From Euclidia mi (lineage: Eukaryota; Arthropoda; Insecta; Lepidoptera; Erebidae): a stretch of 64,000 nt of DNA. The notes under the pieces are model-generated. The model was not told where the DNA came from, searched no databases, and saw only the letters and a list, made by a program, of their open reading frames with translations. This document shows, in pieces, positions 44,401 to 53,959 of this stretch. The stretch spans positions 22,951,326-23,015,325 of the forward strand of contig OX123182.2 of the NCBI GenBank assembly GCA_944739405.2, written 5' to 3'. The position numbers and the translations under genes were made by a program. Each line of letters starts with the position of its first letter. The first letter of the stretch is position 1.

Positions 44401-44933
44401 CTAAATGACCGATTCTAAATACGAAATACTTATCCTAACCCAATCATTAGTAATAACGCGCCAAACGGCTTATCTTGTTTACGCACCAATGGATATGCTA
44501 ATACAAAAGTTTGTTGCCGCACAGACAGCTTATTCTGTTTCTGCAAATCTACACAACGGAAACGATGTTATGTAGCACAAGACCATCACAACATGGACTA
44601 ACAAGGTTCGTAACACAATTGTGAATCAGGTAAAGCAAACAATCATCACTAACGACCACTAACCTGGTCCTACCTACAATGAAAGCGAAAATCGCTCAAA
44701 CTGATTATCATAACACTACAGTTATAAGAATAACTCTTATCATTTTCTTCTACATCTGGTAATCGAGTTTAACAGCTTCCACTAGAAACCTTGTACTAAA
44801 GATATCTTCTTACTGTATCACTCCTAAACGTCCGTAACGTAACTTGAAATTGGCTAACGAATCGGGGGCACTTGGTAAAGATTCCCAGCGTATCATATGA
44901 ATTTTAAAGAACACAATCTTTACTCGTGGATAT
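44401..44933. other. no gene recognised
   Basis: Sequence between the DIRS leader and the next SINE without open frame or repeat that I recognise. Confidence 0.45.
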
Positions 44934-45158
44934 GGTTCCCACCAAGAATTTAGGGTCCCAAGCCAACCTCACCTGCAAGTGGTGCACCTGCCGATCAACG
45001 GACGAGGCTCTGGCAATTAAAATATCCCGAAAAGCGGCAATAGGCTCACCACCTATTACGTGGGATCAAAACACTGGCGAAAAGTAGGCGTTTAATATGC
45101 CTCTGCCTACCCCTTCGTGGAAACAGGCGTGAGTCTATGTATGTATGTATGTATGTAT
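44934..45158 (+). repeat. SINE, head type 3 with shared tail
   Basis: The same head as at 3256-3479 (CCACCAAGAATTTAGGGTCC, CCTGCAAGTGGTGCACCTGC, GGACGAGGCTCTGGCAA). The shared tail follows (GCGGCAATAGGCTCACCACC, GGCGAAAAGTAGGCG, CCTCTGCCTACCCCTTCG, GGCGTGAG) with a TATG microsatellite to 45158. The two type 3 copies are about 90 percent identical by eye. Target duplications are not clear. Confidence 0.7.
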
Positions 45159-45655
45159 CTACACTCGTACAATCTTAAGATCGAATTAAATTTTACTAGC
45201 GGTGCCTTCTATTAACCATAATATGGTAACACCAAACATTTTATCAATGCCATCCATAGATTATACAGATATACTGGTAATGCCATCTATTGACATTCAC
45301 ATCTATTGACTTGTTACAAATTACGCACAAAGAAGCAGGTTTACACAGATTCGACTGTACAAAACAGAATTACGACGAGTGCCTCGTCTTGCTTAAGCTG
45401 TAATCACGTTTAAATGAAACCGTTTGGTATTTAAAACGCCTAGAGTCTGTAAAATGATCGCTATAGTAACATCTACCAAAACTAATTTCGACTATGGTGG
45501 TTAGGTTCCACACCAACCAACCAACTACACGTCTAAAGTTCTAAACAGCATACGTCCATGTTAGAAATAAACGTTACAATCTGTTCCACATAAAATCGCT
45601 TTGTAATAGCTCAGCACAGTCTGACACTATTATTAAAGTTTTATTATAGTTTGGC
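45159..45655. other. no gene recognised
   Basis: About 0.5 kb without open frames or known repeats. Confidence 0.45.
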
Positions 45656-45990
45656 TTTAAAATAGAGTGCTTGCGGCTTTGCCTGTCTCTGACCAGACTC
45701 CCTTCCGCTCCCTCACTCTAGTTTGGCTTTAAAAGAGAGTGCTTGCGGCTTTGCCTGTCTCTGACTAGACTCTCTTCCGCTCCCTTACTCTCATTATCAG
45801 AATCACTTATTAAGCGTTTGCGGACTTGCCTGATATCCAGACTCCCTTCCGCTCCCTCGCTTTTATGAACTTTGCGTCGCTGCGGAGTTCGCCGTGGGCT
45901 TTCGTCACAGTCCAAACTTATCGGCTCATCCTTGTTATTGCAGCGACGTACATTACCACCACCCGCGGGCGATGAATCCATCATCTGCAA
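45655..45990 (-). other. open frame with tandem SEGAEGSL-type peptide repeat, unrecognised
   Basis: The minus-strand frame opens at ATG 45990 (MQMMDSSPAGGGNVRRCNNK), runs through basic and acidic residues (ESPRRTPQRRKVHKSEGAEG) and ends at 45718. After the TAG the same frame repeats the unit once more to about 45655. The DNA unit of about 70 bp (TAGTTTGGCTTTAAAA...CTCCCTCACTC) is present at 45650-45718 and 45719-45789, and more distantly at 45790-45865. It may be the first exon of a small gene or of a transposon gene. I do not recognise the protein. Confidence 0.35.
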
Positions 45991-46060
45991 TTGTGATTAA
46001 GTTAACTTAGTGTTAATTAGTGCATTTAACTTCAGTTAAATGCTATTCTTAAGGTCGTAA

Positions 46061-46280
46061 GTAATCTTAATATATAAAATCCTTGCGTTACTGACTGACT
46101 GACTGACAGACACGCTACAGCCGAAAATATTGGGTGCAGGCAGCTGAAATTTGGCATGTATGTTCCTTGGGGACCGCAGGGGTGCACTAAGAAGGGATTT
46201 TCCGAAATTCCCACGGGATCGGCTAAAACGAGTAAATTTAAAAAAAATGCAGGCGTAGCTGCTGGCGTCCTCTAGTAAAT
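46061..46280 (+). repeat. dispersed non-coding repeat, best copy
   Basis: The order is TTAATATATAAAATCCTTGC, a GACT microsatellite (ACTGACTGACTGACTGAC), GAAATTTGGCATGTATGTTC, GGGGACCGCAGGGGTGCACT, GGCGTAGCTGCTGGCGTCC and TCTAGTAA. Two further copies lie at 11865-11962 and 63461-63600. The family is common in insects by my recollection. Its class is unclear (possibly Helitron-related). Confidence 0.5.
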
Positions 46281-46319
46281 GTATATAGTAGGTAATCAAA
46301 GTTGAATATTCAATGCGCC

Positions 46320-46945
46320 AAACAAGCATCGCATTTACGGAGTGTAGCCCTGGCGAAATGAAATACATGTTCTAAAACATATATCAACGGGAGTATCCTG
46401 GCAATATATAATATGCTCAACGAAATAAAATCAAATGAATAATTGAATTGTGTGTATAAGAAAAGTATGTACCGCATATCCAGAGAGTTGCCCTGGCAAT
46501 ATGGAATACATGCTCAATATGATCCGTTACATATCCGTAGATGTGCCCCGGCAATATGTAACAAACCGTTATACAACTATTAGGTAGCGAGTATTACTAA
46601 GTATGCTATTAATAAGTCATTAGGTAGCGAGTATTACTAAGTATGCATCTCATATCCAGAGAGTTGCCCTGGCAATATGGAATACATGCTCAAAATGATC
46701 CGTTATATGTAACGGATCATTTTGAGCATATGTCCGTAGGTGTGCCCCCGCAATATGTAACTAACCGTTATATAACATCTATTAGGTAGTAAGTTTTACT
46801 AAGTATGCATCTCATATCCAGAGCCCTGGCAATATGGAATACATGCTCAAAATGATCCGTTATACAAGATTCATTAGGTAGTAAGTATTATTAAGTATGC
46901 ATCTCATATCCAGAGAGTAGCCCTGGCAAAATGGAATGCATGCTT
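46320..46945. repeat. complex tandem repeat (satellite-like) with a perfect 20-bp palindrome arm
   Basis: Higher-order copies of 130 to 180 bp recur. CATATCCAGAGAGTTGCCCT (46477, 46653 and shortened later), TGGCAATATGGAATACATGC, ATGATCCGTTA, CAATATGTAAC and ATTAGGTAGCGAGTATTACT (46577, 46619, and with AGTAAG near 46790 and 46875) alternate. Between 46686 and 46729 the word ATGCTCAAAATGATCCGTTA is followed after TATG by its exact reverse complement. Confidence 0.7.
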
Positions 46946-47690
46946 TTTACAGGGTATACATTAACTTTGTGAGTAAAACACAGCATAGCAGTTTCATGAA
47001 TTAGGTATCTTAAACATGATGGAGTGTCTTGTCAAAGTCTTGAATTACCAAAGAATAAAATGGTACTTACGTGACTGTCTTCGAATCTTTACACATTAAA
47101 ACACTTTATGGAGCTTTTCTTTTACTATGTATGCTAAGGGTGTGAACAAAAGGAAAGAAAAAGAAAAACTAGTAAGCGTGGGCTGGATAAACGGATGGGT
47201 TTAAACTTCTCGTATTCAAAAACTGTTTTTTTTAACGAGTTAAAATCCGCTTATCCCACTTCTGAGATGTAAAAGAAAGACTCCATACACAGTTCAGAAA
47301 ACATTTACTTCATAATATCACAACATTTTATAATATTAAGCACTTCAGATTAAAAATAGCAAATGAGGGTAAAATGGTAAATATACATTATTACCTTAAA
47401 ATAACGCCACGCGCACGTAATTTCCTTTAGTGTTCACTGGAGGCCGCTTGACGACAGAATGCCGCCTTATCTCAGACATAATTCTTCTAACAACTAAAAC
47501 CCCCGCCACAACGCGTGCCTCGCTCTGATTGGTTCGATATGCGCCAATTGAAACCACGGACCAATAAGAGCGGTTCGGTGTTGCCAGTTAATAAAAACTG
47601 AATTCTGACAAATTGCGAAAATATAATGCTGCCAGATATTAAAAAGGTATAATATAAAATACAGACGCTAACATAACAGTACCTAAACTG
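46946..47690. other. no gene recognised
   Basis: AT-rich sequence. I see no open frame of note and no repeat boundary. Confidence 0.45.
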
Positions 47691-47704
47691 TTGCGTTTCG
47701 TTCG

Positions 47705-47895
47705 GTGAGTGAGAGTGCCGGAGGCCCTATCCCCTATTCCTTCTCCCTCATCCCACTCCTCATCCTATCCCTTTTCCCAACCCCAACGGGTGACAACGTG
47801 CTTGTGACTCCTGTGGTATTGCTTGTGTCCATGGGCGGTGGTAATTGCTTACCATCAGGCTATCCGTCTGCTCGTTTGCCGCCTATTAGCATAAA
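47705..47895 (+). repeat. LINE or SINE 3' tail relic
   Basis: ACTCCTGTGGTATTGCTTGT, GTCCATGGGCGGTGGTAATT, GCTTACCATCAGGCTATCCG and CTGCTCGTTTGCC, then an A-rich end (ATAAAAAAGAAAA) at 47890. This word order is common at the 3' ends of moth and butterfly retroposons. The open frame here is incidental. Confidence 0.5.
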
Positions 47896-47940
47896 AAAGA
47901 AAATTCTGAGACAACCCACTATAAGAATTATTATTATTTT

Positions 47941-48660
47941 TACTTGAAGAATTATTTAACGTTACATTAGAAATGTGAATGAAGCCCTAATATTTAAGTA
48001 CTAGCTTAAAATGTAAATGTAATTAGCTAATGTAAGACATCAACATCATCATGTCAGCCTAGAGACGTCCACTGCTGGACATAGGCCTCCCCCAAGGAAC
48101 TCCACACAGACTGATTATTTTTACTTGAAGTTTTTTTTTTTTTTTTTAAAGACAACTCCCGCATTAGGAATAAATCCTGTGTCGCGGGGGACTTTACAAA
48201 CATACAACCAACGGACACAATGAACACCCAGACTCGAAACAACAATTTATGGATCACACAAAGTGTTGTCTCGTGTGGGAATCGAACCCACAACACTCGG
48301 CGCAGTGTCAACGGCAAGGCGGCCACTTAAACCACTACGCCAACCGTGCAGTCAGAATCAGAATTATTTAACGTTACATTAGAAATGTGAAAGAAGCCCT
48401 AATATTTAAGTACTAGCTTAAAATGTAAATGTAATTAGCTAATATAAGACATCAACATCATCATGTCAGCCTAGAGACGTCCACTGCTGGACATAGGCCT
48501 CCCCCAAGGAACTCCACACAGACTGATCCTGAGCCGCCTGCATCCAACCGCTTCCCACGATCTTAACCAGATCTTCGGTGGCCTACCCCTGCTTCGTCGT
48601 CCGATTCGTGGTTGCGACTCCAGAACCCCAATGACCAGCGGTTTTTTCGAGATAGTCAAT
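47941..48660 (-). repeat. tandemly duplicated LINE 3' end (181-bp period) split by a SINE
   Basis: A 167-bp block (47949-48115) returns at 48361-48527 with two differences. The left flank TACTTGAAG occurs at 47941 and again at 48122, so the primary event was a tandem duplication with a period of 181 bp. A SINE fills 48131-48354. Each block ends, on the minus strand, in the C-terminal codons of a LINE (SLGEAYVQQWTSLG before a stop). To the right of the second block the LINE coding part goes on to about 48660 (RSRGRPPKIWL in a shifted frame). Confidence 0.75.
48131..48354 (-). repeat. tRNA-derived SINE, family 2, poly(A) type
   Basis: On the minus strand: head with A-box TGGCGTAGTGGTT (complement of 48330-48342), B-box GGGTTCGATTCC (complement of 48278-48289), a body with TTGTTGTTTCGAGTCTGGGT and a poly(A) tail (T run 48131-48147). 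It is a classic tRNA-derived SINE unrelated to the other SINEs here. A second copy lies at 62583-62813. A target duplication is not evident. Confidence 0.82.
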
Positions 48661-50270
48661 AAGACATAGATTTTATAAAATCGAGGCAAGAAAGAATGTG
48701 ATAATGGGGTAAAAAAGAAAATAGAAAAACAAGAACTGGCGTATAACTATTATCTATTGCATACTCAAAGCTGAGTTATTGAATACAGCATTAAAAACCA
48801 AAGAGTATCAGTAACGAGACCAGCAAAATCCATGGTTATTGGCATTTAAAAACAATCTTTATAAACCTGAACAAAACTCAACTTTATTGACATTAAAGCC
48901 ACCTTTTTCATACTTATAAAGATCAAACAATTTTCAGAACACTGAAAGTCATAATCTGAAGCAATATCGAAGCTACACTTATTAAGGTATATTGCAAAAA
49001 ATCTGAGATTAATTACTTTTCAGATCATCCCTTTAATGAAAAGGGTACGGGTGGCATTAAGAGATTCTCTAATTCGGGTAAGATCCCCGAGGGACATTTT
49101 GTATAGAAAATCTTATTTACTTCAAGCGAGTTCTGAGAGTGGACAAGACACAGGCTTGAATTCAGAAGATTGTGGCTGTACTTAGTATGCCGAGATTTTT
49201 GTTCAAATATAGGACTGGTCTCGAGGAAAATTTCTCGAGCAGAAACTTGGGAAAATTGCAGTCAAACAATATTGTATTGTGTTTCTTCATAGCATCAGCT
49301 CTCCAGCCTTCGAAGGATATCTTATGTAGTCAGCCTTATGTAGTGTGGCCCACATTACATAAGGCTGGAAGTTATAGGAGAATATAAGAGAGTAACCGAG
49401 AGTTGTTATGTGATTGCTTACGAATATTTCAAGCGTCTAAAGTTAAGCTGTTTTGGTCACATTAGTTCTTGGTAGCCATTTCACTATATGTCACATTCCC
49501 AGATCGTTTGCCTGACTCGGCGGACAGCGAAAAAAAAGGCACTGACGGAAAAACCGTTGGGAAACGGATATCCAAATTCACGTGTCCATTTTGACAACGG
49601 ACAATATGCTACACAATACATAACCAATAGGACTATCTGACGCTGTTGGTTTTTAGAAATGTAACACAAAACAACGAAAAATACGCGGACAGGCTTAATA
49701 CAAACCGGCCTTTTGACAACATCCACGAACTCGTTACTTTCGAAAATACTTTCTGTGTAATAAAGAAATCAGTCAATCAGTTCAATTGTAACAAGTCAAT
49801 CAATAATAGCGGACGTCCAAAAAATTGAATTTTCATTCGTAAATAATTCCTCGTTTATATTTGCACACAACTCACGTCGAAACTAATTGACGGATTTGAA
49901 TAGAAATTCGGTATTCGTTAAAATTCTAAAGAGTTTTGAATGCATTTTATCAAATGGTGCAGGCAAGTACTGAGAAATGTTTACCAACAGTTTTGTGTTA
50001 AACTTGTTCAACCTCTATTTTACAAAAGCGGCATTGTATTACACACTAATATGATTTTCTTTTCTAAAAATATGTAAAGGATTGATTTATCGTTTTCTAA
50101 TCTATATTCAACACAAATATAATTAAACTTTAAGCCTCAATGCAATCATTTCTTACTATAGTTGGTGTTAACATACCATCAATAATTTTGATTTACCTGC
50201 AAAAAATCTTAAATTAATTATCAAGATATTTTCTATTTCTAGAGGTTATTTAAAAAAGTAATATAATTGT
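48661..50270. other. no gene recognised
   Basis: About 1.6 kb without a supported gene. An inverted repeat occurs at 49331-49367: CAGCCTTATGTAGTGTG pairs with CACATTACATAAGGCTG apart from one G-T. Open frames of 60 to 80 codons look incidental. Confidence 0.45.
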
Positions 50271-50277
50271 AAATAGG

Positions 50278-50425
50278 AACGTGGCAGAAACATGGCATAG
50301 AACGTGGCAGTAAATGTAAATGTAGAATGATCTAGTAATTAACGTAATTTTTTGACGTTCATAAGCGTCACTTTGTGGCCTAAATTATTAAATGATTTTG
50401 ACTTGACTTTGACTTTGAACACCAA
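50278..50425 (+). repeat. LINE 3' UTR fragment, family A
   Basis: GAACGTGGCAGTAAATGTAA, AATGTAGAATGAT, GACGTTCATAAGCGTCACTT and a tail of TTGACTT units (TTTTGACTTGACTTTGACTT). Same family as 19402-19530 and 61672-61785. Confidence 0.6.
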
Positions 50426-50530
50426 ACTTTTATGTTTATACCGATTTGGAATAGTTTGATAAATTACAACTTATACAAGATATTTAATCGATCAAACACA
50501 TATTAATCGATGTCTTGTGTAAATATCTTA

Positions 50531-50746
50531 TCAATGTTTTCTGATGTTTAAATTATGAATATACTCTTGCCAACGTGCAGATCCAATAAGAGAAAGTAAA
50601 TCAGAAAACCGCTGATTTACCTCACTTGCGCCACTAGACGAGGCTACGTTGATCGCGCTGCCGAGTCGGACATTTTGTAGTTGATTTTTATTGAAGCAGG
50701 AATCGAGAGCGTTATTTTCCTTCTCTTTATTTTTGACGCAAAACAA
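50531..50746 (-). other. open frame of 71 codons, unrecognised
   Basis: The frame starts MFCVKNKEKENNALDSCFNK and ends with WQEYIHNLNIRKH and a stop. Codon content is less AT-biased than random frames nearby. It could be a terminal exon. No domain is recognised and no splice acceptor is convincing. Confidence 0.2.
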
Positions 50747-51689
50747 TCGTTGGATAAGTTTGTATTGATTGCTTTTCTCTTTTTGTGTTCAGTCGTTGGT
50801 ATCTCTTTCAATAATGTAATGGAAATTTATAATTAATTTGCGATTTCATTTAAGTGATTCAGGCTCTTAAAGGCTTAATCAAATTCCAAATCTTGGTCTA
50901 CTTAGAACTAGAATACAATACATTGTTAACATTTACATTTTCAGGCATCCTTGCAATTTCTTTAGTGTTTGTATTTTATTTGCTTATGAAAAGCCTAGTA
51001 TCTAGGAAAAGTAAGTCCATTGTGCCCGTCTTCTGTCCGTATGTATAACTTTGTTTTGTTGTGGTTGTTTTTAGTTTCATTGGCATTAACAAAATTTCTT
51101 GTAAGCTTTGTTTTATTACCGTTTGTGTTTTTTTTGTTTTCTATAGAATTAATTTAGATTTTTTGCATCTTGTGTAGTGTATTTCAAATAATATAATATT
51201 AGTTATTTTTAGATTTGTCCTTAATGTTTGTAAATTATACAGATACCCATATCTTTGATAATAAGTTTTAAGTTGTTGCTTTTTCGTTATTATACAAAGT
51301 ATTGGAATGTTTTGCATAATTTTATTTATGTAGTTTATACTGTTAATTGCGTTATAAAATTAATTTGATGAGCTTCAAAAATATTACCATATTAACCTAA
51401 CGGCCAAAATTACATTCGATAAATAACTTGAAAGTTATAAAGGCAATAACTTTGGGAACGTATTTATTGTAATAGTGAACTATTTAAATTAAAATCCTCC
51501 AAGGCTCCAGGTTTATATTATGCCGAGAAATTTTTCTTAAACTTGAAAAGTTGCGGGAATCCGCTCTAGACGATGAATAAAGTTAAGAATTTGATTATTT
51601 CAACAATCTTGTTGGTATTTTGCCTTCTTTGTTTAATTAAAAATAATGAAAGTGTGAACATAGTGGAAGTTGCCTTGTTCAGTGACTTT
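50747..51689. other. no gene recognised
   Basis: AT-rich sequence with many T runs. I see no open frame of note or repeat. Confidence 0.45.
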
Positions 51690-52312
51690 TATAATAGGTA
51701 GTAGTACAGTCCTCGAATAGCACAGGACAGGACGTATCCCCCCGTGGGATCTCCACCTTGTCGTAGTGGGGGGACTCAGTAACCGTGGCTTGGACACCCA
51801 CGGTGAAGCTACGAGGGATCCCGGGAGTGGACGCTCCACGTGGGCTTGGGTGAAGCCTGCGCAGGATGCGTCCATAGGTGCGGGTGCGGAGGACAGTTTT
51901 GTCTGTCCTTCGCAGTCGGGCGCGGTCGCGGCAGGAGAGGCGTGTCGGTGTTGCGTTGCCGCGCGCCCTATCTCCTGCAACCAAATGGGGGCGCACCATT
52001 TGTTGCGTCGCGGTGGGGCCGCAGAGGAAGAGGAGATTCGGTGTTGCCAGGTTGCTGTCCTCCCTATCCTCTGCGGCCTAACACCTTCATTCATCGCCAA
52101 GAGGGTTTTGTTCGGGGCCCGCCTGCCCATCTGGCGGGCTAATACCCGTCGGGGGGTAGCGAGGAATGCTGCGGTGATAACCAACCCTCCAACACACGGG
52201 TACATGAGGAACACGGGTTGGTTTTTAGTCAGTAAGAGTCTGACAGTCCCCTCCGCCCTTCCCCCAGGGCGGAGGGACTCCATGAGGATTTTCCAACCTG
52301 ACACAAAAAAAA
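51690..52312 (+). repeat. GC-rich 3' part of a non-LTR retroposon
   Basis: A sharply GC-rich block in AT-rich surroundings. It includes GATCTCCACCTTGTCGTAG near 51748, GGTTTTTAGTCAGTAAGAG near 52220, CTGACAGTCCCCTCCGCC and an end TTTTCCAACCTGACAC followed by A(8). The middle word and the poly(A) end are familiar from retroposons of moths and butterflies, probably of the R1 or a related clade. Open frames on both strands (up to 232 codons) reflect the base composition and carry no domain. Confidence 0.45.
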
Positions 52313-52741
52313 GGAACGGACGTATAGACATGATCTAAATTCACATAATCTTACAAAATATGTTCAACGAAAAACCGCGAACCTATTAATATAACAGATG
52401 AAGTACAACTCATACCTACTTTTGCATTTATCTCTAAAAAGAATATTGCGTCTTAATTTATTCTAAATCACTCTGCGATGGACAAAACCTTTTTTTTTTC
52501 GGCGGTAGGTGTCAGAAAAGTAACACATGTTGTAAAGAGCAAAGATTTGATTTTATTAAATAAAAGTAATTAAGTGATATTTTTTTGGTTACATTGTGTA
52601 CAATAAGCCATAAATACAGTGTACTTACATTGTCAAAAGTATTATTGCATATGTAATCTTAATCCTGCAAGATACACCACATGCCAGCACTTCACAAATT
52701 TTTGAGATTGCACACTATTTGAAAAACAACTTCAACTCATA

Positions 52742-53485
52742 ATGTCTCAACTGGCTGACATCCGAACGGCACAGGATAATCTTGAAGAGTCCTTTTCAAG
52801 GAGGATGGCAGAACTTGAGGCACAACTTCACATTGGTGGTCCGGCAAAGGAGACTGTCGCTAAGGTAGCGGAGGAGTTCCGCACGTTCCGGGAGCTTATG
52901 TTTTCAATGCTTGGCCTCTTGAGACGGCAAATCAACGAATGCGCCCATACACTCGACGCGATGGAGACGAGGCACAGGCGGAAGGCACTGATTTTTCTTG
53001 AGGTTCCAGAAGAAGAGAAGCAGGATTGTCGGGCCTCTGTGCTGCAAATAGTGCATAAGCTGGCGCTCCCTGATGTAACATCGGCTGACATCAACAATTG
53101 CCACAGGATTGGAGCCTCCACCAGTGACCGTCGACGACCGATTCTGGTCTGGTTTGAGAAAGCGGATCTTAGATCGGCCGTTTGGAGAGCCAAGACGAAG
53201 CTGAAAGGTACAGCAGTGTCGATGAAGGAGTTCCTGACGAGATCACGACAAGCAGTGTTCGGAAAAGCTCGTCACCACTTTGGAATGCGGGCCTGCTGGA
53301 CTCAAGACGGCGTAATTGTGGCGAAATCGTCCGATGGTAGCCGCCATAAGTTCACAGCAATGGAGCAGCTCAACTCCCTGATGGCGAAGTATCCCAGAGA
53401 AGTAGACGGTTTGGCATCAGCGGGCGAAAGTGGCGTCGCAGTGAGTACTGGTTCTTCAAACGCGAATTCCAAGGCGCGTAAATAA
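52742..53485 (+). CDS. LINE ORF1 protein, L1-ORF1p-like layout
   Basis: An intact frame of 247 codons starting at ATG 52742. The N-terminal 70 residues look like a coiled coil (RTAQDNLEESFSRRMAELEA). The centre resembles an RNA-recognition domain (HRRKALIFLEVPEEEKQD, NNCHRIGASTSDRRRPIL, VWFEKADLRSAVWRAKTKLK). The end is a C-terminal domain-like part (AVSMKEFLTRSRQAVFGKAR) plus a serine-rich tail. There are no zinc knuckles, unlike the ORF1 at 30553-31791, so the two LINEs belong to different families. The role is to bind the element RNA. Confidence 0.75.
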   Translation: MSQLADIRTAQDNLEESFSRRMAELEAQLHIGGPAKETVAKVAEEFRTFRELMFSMLGLLRRQINECAHTLDAMETRHRRKALIFLEVPEEEKQDCRASVLQIVHKLALPDVTSADINNCHRIGASTSDRRRPILVWFEKADLRSAVWRAKTKLKGTAVSMKEFLTRSRQAVFGKARHHFGMRACWTQDGVIVAKSSDGSRHKFTAMEQLNSLMAKYPREVDGLASAGESGVAVSTGSSNANSKARK

Positions 53486-53959
53486 CTGTGTCTGCCACTA
53501 GTATAGACTTGTCTTGTTGTTTTGGCATTCATTACATTTATTGTGTTATTATTTAGATGTGACCATAGTTATATAGGTGTTATGCTATCTATTTTATTTA
53601 ACCCACATTGTTATTGCTTTACTACAGAAAAGTCATTAGATTACCTACTTTGTTTACTTACTTCACACTTCTAACATATTATGTCAAGTGTCGTTGTCAA
53701 TGTTGTCAAACTAAGTTCGCTTGAAATAGTTGCGTTCGGAAACATTGTGTGTATTACGTTTCGTTGTACATTGTGTTAGGTTAGCAGTAATAACGTTTCA
53801 CTACATTTTCTTTCTGCTAAATATTTGTGTGAGCTGGCGGGTGGTGGAGAGATAGTATTATTTTGTCTTTGTACCTTAATATTTTGTACCATACATTTAA
53901 TTTAATAGTATAAGTAATATATTTTATTTATTGTTATTTATATATTTTATTTGTAGTTT

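Noticed and set aside
46090..46112. CRISPR-like short repeats (TGACTGAC).
   Set aside because: It is a plain microsatellite in a dispersed repeat. There are no spacers, and the DNA is eukaryotic.
51633..52331. 232-codon open frame on the minus strand as a host gene.
   Set aside because: It lies in a GC-rich retroposon tail, overlaps open frames on the other strand and has no domain.
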